DNA of 56,234 bases from CAZIVO01 sp964542765 (GTDB lineage Bacteria; Planctomycetota; UBA1135; UBA2386). Shown here in pieces: positions 34,459 to 41,745 of the stretch (its first letter is position 1; each line of letters starts with the position of its first letter). Below the pieces are notes generated by a model. The model worked only from the letters and a program-made list of their open reading frames with translations. It did no database searches and had not been told where the DNA came from. The stretch is from the NCBI GenBank assembly GCA_964542765.1, contig CAZIVO010000009.1, forward strand, positions 1 to 56,234, in the 5' to 3' direction. The position numbers and the translations under genes were made by a program.

Positions 34459-35715
34459 ATGGCAGTCGATCCACCGAAGCCCAGCATGATCAGTTTGCGT
34501 CAGGCCAGAGATGTCGTTGTCGAACGGACCACGGCATCGCCTGTAGAGGAGGAGGTTCCACTCCATGAGAGCCTCGGCCGCCGGCTTGCATCCGAGTTTC
34601 GGGCGCAGGAACCCTGGCCGACCACGGACCGGTCGGCGATGGATGGTTTCGCTCTGAGCGCCCCAAAAGGGGTCGTCGCCGGCACGGTGATGTCAGTGGT
34701 CGGGGAAAGTCTTGCCGGTCATCCCTTCGAAGGTTGCGTGGGGCAGGATCAGGCCATCCGCATCATGACGGGCGCGGTGGTTCCGGGCGATGTGGATACG
34801 GTGGTCAGGGTCGAGGATACGAGTGGCTTCGGCGGTGAGAGCGTCACCTTCACTCAGGATGTTCCATCCGGAAGCAACATCCGACCAGCCGGATCCGAAA
34901 TCGCGGTCGGCGATTTGCTCTTGGCGCGAGGAGCCTGGATTCGCGCCGCCGAGATTGGCGCACTGGCGGTGCTGGGAAAAGAGCGTGTGAAGGTGTTTCG
35001 GCGGCCGCGCGTAGCCATCCTGTCGACTGGCGATGAGGTCGTGCCGATCGGTGCCGATCCACAACCGCATCAGCTTCGAGACAGTAATTCCCACGCCCTT
35101 CAGGCGCAGGTGCACGAGGCTGGCGGTACGGCCTTCTCCCTGGGGATAGGCAAGGATGATCCCGAGGACATGGAGGCTCGCATCCGAAAAGGACTCGAAG
35201 AGGCCGACGTTCTCTTGACCATCGGTGGCGTGTCCAAGGGGACCCACGATCTGGTGGGGGACAGCCTCGCGAAACTCGGGGTGGAACAGGTCTTCTGGGG
35301 GGTCGCCCTCAAGCCGGGAAAACCGAGTTTCTTCGGAGTTCGTCATGACGGTGACAGGGTTCAGCATGTCTTCGGCCTGCCCGGGAATCCGGCTTCTTGC
35401 TTCACCGTGTTCGACCTTCTGGTGCGGCCTTGCCTGTCGATCCTTTCTGGTGGCTCGCCGGTGGAACTCCGGGCACGGGCATCCTTGGAGGGGGTTCCCT
35501 TCAGGAAGAACTGGCGCACGCAAGCCATCCCAGCGCGGTTTTCCTGGGGTGATGATGGTGGGCTCAAGGCTTCTGTCGAGCCAGCTCGCCCGAGTGGGGA
35601 CCCCTTCGGATTGGTCGGCGGTGATGGCTATGTGTTGATCCCACCCGATGTCATGGCGCAGGATGTGGACGTGACCGATATCGTTTTTTACGGGAGTGGG
35701 TTCAAGAACCCGTGA
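34459..35715 (+). CDS. moeA: Molybdopterin molybdotransferase
   Basis: The 418-residue enzyme inserts molybdate into adenylylated molybdopterin, the last step of molybdenum cofactor synthesis. Signature blocks are PWPTTDRSAMDGFAL (substrate-binding SAMDG), QAIRIMTGAVVPGDVDTVVRVED, GSNIRPAGSEIAVGD, and the MoeA/MogA domain with AILSTGDEV, LRDSNSHAL, LTIGGVSKGTHD and FGLPGNPAS. All are intact and in the usual order. No molybdoenzyme or other moa/mob gene is in the window. The lnt gene starts within its stop codon (GTGA, 4-nt overlap), so they are cotranslated even though the functions seem unrelated. Confidence 0.96.
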   Translation: MAVDPPKPSMISLRQARDVVVERTTASPVEEEVPLHESLGRRLASEFRAQEPWPTTDRSAMDGFALSAPKGVVAGTVMSVVGESLAGHPFEGCVGQDQAIRIMTGAVVPGDVDTVVRVEDTSGFGGESVTFTQDVPSGSNIRPAGSEIAVGDLLLARGAWIRAAEIGALAVLGKERVKVFRRPRVAILSTGDEVVPIGADPQPHQLRDSNSHALQAQVHEAGGTAFSLGIGKDDPEDMEARIRKGLEEADVLLTIGGVSKGTHDLVGDSLAKLGVEQVFWGVALKPGKPSFFGVRHDGDRVQHVFGLPGNPASCFTVFDLLVRPCLSILSGGSPVELRARASLEGVPFRKNWRTQAIPARFSWGDDGGLKASVEPARPSGDPFGLVGGDGYVLIPPDVMAQDVDVTDIVFYGSGFKNP

Positions 35716-37373
35716 GCGGATCGAAGAGTCCGGGGGGGCGTGGTGGTGTTGCCCTGCTGGTGCGTGCGGCGGTGACCCTTGCCTTGCTGATGGCTGCGAT
35801 GCCACCGGGCTGGTTCGCGGGCGCGGGGTTTTTGATGATTCCCGGGCTGGGCATGCTCTATGCCCTGGCCACGGACGAGCAGATCGCACGGCCGCGCCGC
35901 CTGGCAGCCCTGGTGGCGGGCTTGTGGTTCTTGTGTTTCTCCTGGTCGGTGCGGCACTTCGCCACGATCGGTGGCCCGATCGTGATCGGTCTGATCATCG
36001 TCCTCTTGTGGCGTTTGCTGTTCGCTTGGGCGGGCGTGTTGGCGCGCTGGGTCCCAGGGTCATTGGCCTTCGGCCTGGTCGTCGCGGCGGGTGCCTGGCT
36101 GCGCACCCACTGGCCGGAGATTCCGTATCCTCACGGCCAACCGGCGCACTGTCTCTATCACTGGCCGGAATTGCTCGGCCCCGTACGCTGGTTCGGTGAG
36201 GAGGGGATGAACTTCCTGATCGCGGCTCTCGGTGCTGGCCTCGTTGACCTGGCGCGTTCCTGGCGTGTGGCCCGGCCCTCTTGGCGTCCCAGCGTCGGAG
36301 TAGTGCTGGGGTTGTGCTCGGTGTGGCTGGTGGCGGCTTTGGTAGCACCTGATCGTGACGAGGGCGAGCCAACTCGTGCGGTTCGAGTGCTGGCTCTACA
36401 GCCGAACTTCGATATGGATTTCCAGTTGGGGTCCGATTACTGGCAGGCCGTGGAGAAACGGTTGAAGCGCCGCACCGAGATTTTTGCAGGCGCTCCCGGG
36501 TCCGTCGCCCCCGATCTCGTGCTCTGGCCTGAATCAACCTGGCCGGCTCAGGTCACCGAGGTTGAAGGGAAACTGAAGATGACCGGTCGCTACCCGGTGG
36601 AACTCCATACGGGCACTCGTCTGGTCGTGGGCACCGAACTCCGCATCCCACGCCACGTGCCGGCGGCGGCCCTCATCGACCACCAGGGCGAACTCCTGGG
36701 CATCCACGAGAAGTTGGTGCCGGTTCCGGCCGGGGAATACCTGCCCTTCGCATCCATTCTCCCTGGTTTTCTTCGTGACGGTGTCGAGTCCATCTACCTA
36801 AAACTGGTGGGGGGAGTGCCCGATATCGTGCCTGGCGAGTTTCGCCCCTTGTTGCACACGGCGCCGCCGCTCGATGTCCCCTTTGCCGCCTTGCTCTGCT
36901 ACGACAATGCCTTCCCTGCCGTGGCGAGGGCCTGGGTCGATAAAGGTGCCCGTTTTCTGGTCGTTTTGAGCAATGAGGCCTGGTACCGCGGAGGCAGTGA
37001 ACTGGACCAGATGGAGGCGATGACGGTGGTCCGGGCCCTGGAAACGGCCACGCCCATCGTTCGCTGCACCGTGGATGGGCTCAGCTTGCATGTGAATGCA
37101 GAGGGCCGTGTGGTTGCCCGGAAAGCCAGGAAATCGGCCGAAACGGTCACCGAGACGACAATTCTTTCTGCCGAGGTCACTCCTGGTCCCGGGGCTCTAC
37201 CGCCCATGGCATGGCTGCGGAAACTATGGGTTGCGATCATGCTGGCTTCTTCGGTGCCGCTGGCCTGGCAGCTCGTTCTCTCCCTGGCAAGGTCGCTTCG
37301 GGCCAAGCCCGTGGATTCGAGTCCACCGGGCTCCCAGGGCCGCGATGATGCCTCTCCCCAGAGCAGTGCTTGA
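35712..37373 (+). CDS. lnt: Apolipoprotein N-acyltransferase
   Basis: Lnt adds the third acyl chain to the N-terminal cysteine of lipoproteins on the periplasmic face of the inner membrane. The 553-residue protein has about six N-terminal transmembrane helices and a C-terminal one. Between them lies a nitrilase-type domain with the catalytic triad Glu274 (LVLWPES), Lys334 (IHEKLVPVPAGEYLPF) and Cys396 (LLCYDNAFP). LSNEAWYRGG and the C-terminal anchor complete the family pattern. The start is GTG at 35712, overlapping moeA. The presence of lnt fits the several lipoproteins predicted in this window. Confidence 0.94.
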   Translation: MSGSKSPGGRGGVALLVRAAVTLALLMAAMPPGWFAGAGFLMIPGLGMLYALATDEQIARPRRLAALVAGLWFLCFSWSVRHFATIGGPIVIGLIIVLLWRLLFAWAGVLARWVPGSLAFGLVVAAGAWLRTHWPEIPYPHGQPAHCLYHWPELLGPVRWFGEEGMNFLIAALGAGLVDLARSWRVARPSWRPSVGVVLGLCSVWLVAALVAPDRDEGEPTRAVRVLALQPNFDMDFQLGSDYWQAVEKRLKRRTEIFAGAPGSVAPDLVLWPESTWPAQVTEVEGKLKMTGRYPVELHTGTRLVVGTELRIPRHVPAAALIDHQGELLGIHEKLVPVPAGEYLPFASILPGFLRDGVESIYLKLVGGVPDIVPGEFRPLLHTAPPLDVPFAALLCYDNAFPAVARAWVDKGARFLVVLSNEAWYRGGSELDQMEAMTVVRALETATPIVRCTVDGLSLHVNAEGRVVARKARKSAETVTETTILSAEVTPGPGALPPMAWLRKLWVAIMLASSVPLAWQLVLSLARSLRAKPVDSSPPGSQGRDDASPQSSA

Positions 37374-37568
37374 CGATTATTGACAGGCAGTTAGGATTCA
37401 TTCGACCCTCCGGGATGGTACGTCCCGCTGTCCGACTGGACCGTTGGCTACAAGCCCTCAGTCTGGATCAGAACAGTAGACGCATCCTTCGCCCTCTCGT
37501 CTGGAAGAAGACTCGGCCACTGCCGTTTCTTCTGCTTGACGTAACCTTTTTTGGAGTATCGATTCACG

Positions 37569-38435
37569 ATGAGTCCAATCGGTCGCGTTTTCATCATTCT
37601 CAATCTCTTGCTCGCCGGCGCATTCGTCGGTTTTTCTGGCACTTACCTCCAGCAGGCTACTGACTGGAAGTCCAAGCACGCCGGGGCTGTGGTTGCCCAC
37701 GCCGAGGAAAAGACTTCCCTGGAAGAGCAAGTGACCTCGCACCAACGAGCGCGCCAGGATGCTGAGCGCGAACTCGCGGGCCACACCATGAGCCTCAGCC
37801 AGAAGGTGAATGACAACAAGCGGCTCACCGAGGAGAACCAGCGGTTGAGCCAGCAGTTGTCGGATCTGGCTGCCGATGTGAAGAAGCTGCAGAGCGGCGC
37901 GATCACGATCGCAGGTGCGGTTCAGCAAGCGACCGCCGATGCCAAGCAGGCTTATAATACGGCGCAGCAGGCAACCAAGGACAAGGATGCAGCCCTGACT
38001 GCCCAGGAGACGGCGGAGAAGAACCTGGCGGACGCAAACTTCAAGATCGGCAAGCTGGAAGGCCAGATTGCCGAGCAGGCGGGCCAGATTGCCGGTCTCC
38101 AAGGCGAGGTCGGTGAGAAGGACGTCCTTCTTACCTTTGTTCAGCGCCGCTACCCGGGCGTCTTGTCCATGGCGCAGCCCGATTTGCAGGGCACGGTCCA
38201 CAGGGTGGACGCAGGTGGCAAGCTGATCACCATCGAGATCACCGCGAATCCCGAGAAGGCATCGATCGAGCGTGGCTACACCATGTCGATCTATGCGGGC
38301 AACATCTACAAGGGTGAGGCTGTGATCACCGATGTGAAGGATGAGCGCTTTGCCTTTGCGAGCATCACCAAGAAGATGGATGGAGCTCGGATCGCGGCTG
38401 GCGACAAGGCTGCGACGAACGTTGGTATCCAGTAA
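37569..38435 (+). CDS. Membrane-anchored coiled-coil protein, function unknown
   Basis: The 288-residue protein opens with a single transmembrane helix (GRVFIILNLLLAGAFVGFSGTYL). About 160 residues of Ala/Gln/Glu/Lys-rich helix follow with heptad character (LSQKVNDNKRLTEENQRLSQQLSDL). It ends in a compact beta domain (GTVHRVDAGGKLITIEI, RGYTMSIYAGNIYKGEAVITDVKDERFAFASI) resembling a small barrel. I recognise no named family. The ATG at 37569 has GGAG 12 nt upstream; TTG at 37551 would add six residues. It is followed 11 nt later by a 61-residue membrane protein and then the mre cluster, so a structural role in the envelope is an attractive guess only. The 195-nt region before it contains TTGACG at 37536-37541, without a convincing -10 partner. 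Confidence 0.82.
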   Translation: MSPIGRVFIILNLLLAGAFVGFSGTYLQQATDWKSKHAGAVVAHAEEKTSLEEQVTSHQRARQDAERELAGHTMSLSQKVNDNKRLTEENQRLSQQLSDLAADVKKLQSGAITIAGAVQQATADAKQAYNTAQQATKDKDAALTAQETAEKNLADANFKIGKLEGQIAEQAGQIAGLQGEVGEKDVLLTFVQRRYPGVLSMAQPDLQGTVHRVDAGGKLITIEITANPEKASIERGYTMSIYAGNIYKGEAVITDVKDERFAFASITKKMDGARIAAGDKAATNVGIQ

Positions 38436-38446
38436 GGAGTTACGCC

Positions 38447-38632
38447 ATGGCCCGCAAGAACAAGAAAGATAAGGGTAATTCCTCCGCTGCTCCTGTGGCC
38501 GAAGCCGAAGTGGTCGAGGAGGTCGCCGAAGGTGGGATGGGTATCGATGATGGCATCGTCTTGACCACCACGGTACTACTGATCGGGGCCGTGGTTCTGG
38601 TCTACCTGTCCTATCAGATCTACGCCGTCTGA
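38447..38632 (+). CDS. Small single-pass membrane protein (61 aa), function unknown
   Basis: The gene has a strong ribosome-binding site, AAGGAG (38435-38440), seven nt before the ATG. The product has a Lys-rich start (MARKNKKDKGN), an acidic Ala/Glu/Val linker, and one transmembrane helix (GIVLTTTVLLIGAVVLVYLSYQIYAV) reaching the C-terminus. This makes it a second small anchored protein directly after the coiled-coil protein, 11 nt downstream and surely cotranslated with it. No family assignment is possible by eye. The ~195 nt after it, before mreB, probably contain the mreB promoter; I see no clear -35/-10 pair there. Confidence 0.8.
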   Translation: MARKNKKDKGNSSAAPVAEAEVVEEVAEGGMGIDDGIVLTTTVLLIGAVVLVYLSYQIYAV

Positions 38633-38827
38633 AGCGCCCCCCCCGGGGAGAGTGCGTTTTATGGGGTGATGGCGAGATGATCAGGCTCTGTTCCGCGCAC
38701 AGGGCCGACCCCAGAGGAATCACTCTTTCATCCAGGGGCAGAAGTGCTACGCTGACGGCGTTCCTTCGACCGGTCGGGCGGTGGGCGGATATATAGGTCA
38801 GACGCTCACAACTCGAGGAGGGGTTGG

Positions 38828-39886
38828 ATGGTTAAGCCAGTCGAGTGGCTCATGGGGCGGTTCTCGGTCGATATGGGTATCGACCTGGGGACGGCCAACA
38901 CGCTTGTTTGCCTGCGAGAACACGGAATTGTGCTCGACGAGCCTTCCGTTGTTGCCGTGCGCAAGGGCACTAACGAAGTCTTGCTGGATGGCATGGCAGT
39001 GGGCAGTGCTGCGATCGAATACCTGGGTCGCACACCACCAAATTTCCAGGCAATCCGACCGATGAAGAGCGGGGTGATCGCGGATTTCGAGATCACCGAG
39101 AAGATGCTGCGCTACTTCATCCGCAAGGTACAAAACGGCGCACGCTTCATGAAGCCGCAGGTGGTCATCGCCGTGCCTTGGGGGATCACCATGGTCGAGA
39201 AGAGAGCGGTGATCGGATCGGCCGAACGTGCCGGTGCGCGCCGTGTCTACTTGGTGGATGAACCGACGGCGGCGGGGATCGGTGCTGGTATGCCGGTGCA
39301 TGAGCCGCACGGCTGTCTGATCGTCGATATCGGTGGTGGCACGTCTGAGGTTGCCGTGATCTCCCTGGCCAATGTGGTGGAAGCCGAGTGTTTGCGTTGC
39401 GCGGGTGATGACTTCAACGACGCCATCACTCTCTATATCCGCAACAAGTACAATCTGTTGGTCGGCGAGATCACCGCTGAGAATCTGAAGATCTCGGCAG
39501 GCTCGGCGTTGCCCCTCGATGAGGAGATTGACGTGGAGGTGCGTGGCCGGGATTCGCTGACTGGCTTGCCGCGTCGGTCGACGATCAGTTCGTCTGACGT
39601 GCGCGAAGCGCTACAGGAGCCCGTGCGAAGGATCATCGGTGCGATCAAGAATGTTCTCGAACGGACGCCGCCTGAGTTGTCTGCGGACTTGGTCGAGTCG
39701 GGTATCACCTTGTGTGGCGGGGGCAGCCTGCTTCGTGGTTTGCCGGAGATCATTGAGCAGGAGACGGAACTGGTCACACGGGTTGCCACGGAGCCTCTGG
39801 AAGCGGTGGCGCGAGGTACCGGACTCTTCCTCGAGAACCTGGAACTCTATTCCCAGTTTCTCGAAGGAGGCGATGATCTCGGCTAG
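38828..39886 (+). CDS. mreB: Rod shape-determining protein MreB
   Basis: This 352-residue bacterial actin polymerises under the membrane and guides lateral peptidoglycan synthesis. Phosphate and nucleotide-binding motifs are complete: phosphate 1 (MGIDLGTANTLVC), phosphate 2 (GCLIVDIGGGTSEVAVISL) and the adenosine motif (SGITLCGGGSLLRGLPEII). VVIAVPWGIT and LVDEPTAAGIGAGMPV are family blocks. The ATG at 38828 has a GAGGAGGGG site just upstream. It heads the mreB-mreC-mreD-PBP2-rodA cluster, the usual elongasome set. The C-terminus (NLELYSQFLEGGDDLG) lacks any obvious membrane helix. Confidence 0.97.
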   Translation: MVKPVEWLMGRFSVDMGIDLGTANTLVCLREHGIVLDEPSVVAVRKGTNEVLLDGMAVGSAAIEYLGRTPPNFQAIRPMKSGVIADFEITEKMLRYFIRKVQNGARFMKPQVVIAVPWGITMVEKRAVIGSAERAGARRVYLVDEPTAAGIGAGMPVHEPHGCLIVDIGGGTSEVAVISLANVVEAECLRCAGDDFNDAITLYIRNKYNLLVGEITAENLKISAGSALPLDEEIDVEVRGRDSLTGLPRRSTISSSDVREALQEPVRRIIGAIKNVLERTPPELSADLVESGITLCGGGSLLRGLPEIIEQETELVTRVATEPLEAVARGTGLFLENLELYSQFLEGGDDLG

Positions 39887-39940
39887 ACCTTCGGGAGTGG
39901 CGACGGACCGCTGGGTCTGGCTGGGCCCGCCAGCGGAGCA

Positions 39941-41266
39941 ATGATCCGGAGCGGTCGTAGGTTATTCCCGGTCGGTCTCTACAGCACCCTCCTTGCTGCT
40001 GCTTGCTGTTTGGCGGTGCCTGCCATCCCCCGGCAGGTGGAATCATGGCTGCGTTCGCTTCAGTGCTTGCCCTTGCGGTCCTGGAACGTGGTTCTTGCGA
40101 CCGAGGGTGCGCCGAGTGGTGAAGGTGCCGATGTGCAGGCTGTCCGAGAGTTCGGCCACCGTCTCGGGAGTGTTGCCAGGGATACCGGTGATGTGCATAT
40201 GCCGGCTGATATGGCGGGCATCCTTTGCCGTGTCATTGCGCGTGAAGGGCGCGGGGGCGGGGGCTTGCCGGCCAGCCTTCTCCTGGATCGGCGTGTGCGA
40301 GATCTTGTTGGCTGCCAGAGTTTCGTCACCTACGGGGACCGGTTGGTTGGCTTTTTGGATCTCGATGGGCGACCGGAAGACCTGGCGCGTGTGAGGCTTC
40401 TCAATGATCGCGAGCGCCGTCGCCGGATGACTGCCCGCGTACGACTCAATGACACATGGCAGAATTTTGTCGTCGAACCGGCTGCGACGAGGGACGAATT
40501 TCCCTTGCGCGTTCAAACGATGGAAGACCCCTATTCCCTCTCGCAGATCGAGAACAGTGGGCAAGTGGTCGAGACCGTTGATCTCGGCAAGGATCCTGTT
40601 GGCGCGATCCCTGCCGGGCTCCGGATCGGCCGGTTGCGGGTCTTTGGTTACGCCACAGGCAGCCGGGTGGTTCCTGTCCAGCTCTATGTGACACCCGAGC
40701 AGGATCCTCGGGCGATTTCAGCAGTGATAGTTTGGCGGCCACGGCAAGGTCATCCGATCGCACCTGCTGCTGTAGGACATGCGCGAAGCAAGGTTCATCT
40801 TCTGCATCTTCCGGCGCCGAAACCGATGAGGGAGCGTTGGTTTGTCAGTTCCACTTCCGGGCTGGCGATTCCTGAAGGTGCAGCGTTGGTTCATGGTCGT
40901 CGCCTTGTGGGAACCGTGGTGACCACAGGGACGGGCAGTGCCCTGGCCGCCCGCTTCGGCAGTGTTGGCAGGGTCTGGTCCGTTACTCTGCTTCCCGATG
41001 ATCCAAACCGAGCCCCGTCCGATCTCCTTGTGAGGGTCCGGAGTCGTGACGCGCAAGGGGTTCACCTGACGATTCTTGCCGGCCGACTCGAGGGAGAGAC
41101 CGGTCGCTTGTTCAGTGGGGCGAACGGGCGGCATTGCCCGGGTGGCTTGCTGCTCGGGCAGGTGTCGTCCGAACCCGAAGATCTTGGAGGTCTCCTGTTG
41201 CGTGTTGATTCCATCCCGGCGGCCGGTTTGAGCGTGCTCTCGGAACGCAGGGAGTCGACACCATGA
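39941..41266 (+). CDS. mreC: Divergent MreC-like elongasome protein
   Basis: The call rests mainly on position, directly between mreB and an mreD-like gene. The 441-residue product has an N-terminal transmembrane segment (GLYSTLLAAACCLAVPAI). It also has a C-terminal piece (SGANGRHCPGGLLLGQVSSE...GLLLRVDSIPAAGLSVLSE) that matches the end of the MreC fold, where TSG-x-gly-x-(F)-P-x-G-x-x-(I/V)-G-x-V and a PAADL-like strand are typical. It is about 150 residues longer than usual MreC and the middle is poorly recognisable. MreC bridges MreB and the synthetic enzymes in the periplasm. GGAG lies very close (2 nt) to the ATG. The stop overlaps the next gene by 4 nt. Confidence 0.75.
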   Translation: MIRSGRRLFPVGLYSTLLAAACCLAVPAIPRQVESWLRSLQCLPLRSWNVVLATEGAPSGEGADVQAVREFGHRLGSVARDTGDVHMPADMAGILCRVIAREGRGGGGLPASLLLDRRVRDLVGCQSFVTYGDRLVGFLDLDGRPEDLARVRLLNDRERRRRMTARVRLNDTWQNFVVEPAATRDEFPLRVQTMEDPYSLSQIENSGQVVETVDLGKDPVGAIPAGLRIGRLRVFGYATGSRVVPVQLYVTPEQDPRAISAVIVWRPRQGHPIAPAAVGHARSKVHLLHLPAPKPMRERWFVSSTSGLAIPEGAALVHGRRLVGTVVTTGTGSALAARFGSVGRVWSVTLLPDDPNRAPSDLLVRVRSRDAQGVHLTILAGRLEGETGRLFSGANGRHCPGGLLLGQVSSEPEDLGGLLLRVDSIPAAGLSVLSERRESTP

Positions 41267-41745
41267 TCGCCTGGGTGCTCTGGTTCTTCATGGCACTCCC
41301 GCTGTTTCTTCTGGATGGTTGGTTCTCGGGGTTTGAAACGTTCCCCATGCCCGATCTGACCCTGGCTTTGTGCCTGTTCATGGCCATGCACGCACGACCG
41401 GCATCGCTACCGGGCCTGCTGATTTTCGCTGGATTGGCACGGACAGTGGTTCTCGATGGCGATGCCGCCCTGCACATCCTGGCGCTCGGCATTCCCGTGG
41501 CCGTGCTGGTACCGGCCCGGGTTATGTTTTTTCGTCGGCATGCGTTGTGGCAGTGCCTGGCTGCCGGCTTTTTGACCCTGGCCCTGGCCAAGGTTGGCGC
41601 GCTGCTCGGGCGCTTCGCTGATGGTGAGATTGCGGCCTCGGTGTCCTTTGTTGATGTGATGTGGGCGATGTTGCTGGTGCCCCCAGCTGCCTGGATTTTG
41701 CGGAGTTTGCCGCCTCTTTCACGTTTCCGGGAACGATCAGAATGA
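41263..41745 (+). CDS. mreD: MreD-like membrane protein
   Basis: The 160-residue protein is almost wholly hydrophobic, with about five transmembrane helices (for example VLWFFMALPLFLLDGWF and GLLIFAGLARTVVL). That suits the length and topology of MreD, a small polytopic member of the rod complex. Sequence similarity to MreD is not evident, so the name comes from the order mreB-mreC-x-PBP2-rodA and 4-nt overlaps at both ends (ATGA with mreC and with the PBP2 gene). The C-terminal tail is basic (SLPPLSRFRERSE). Confidence 0.68.
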   Translation: MIAWVLWFFMALPLFLLDGWFSGFETFPMPDLTLALCLFMAMHARPASLPGLLIFAGLARTVVLDGDAALHILALGIPVAVLVPARVMFFRRHALWQCLAAGFLTLALAKVGALLGRFADGEIAASVSFVDVMWAMLLVPPAAWILRSLPPLSRFRERSE

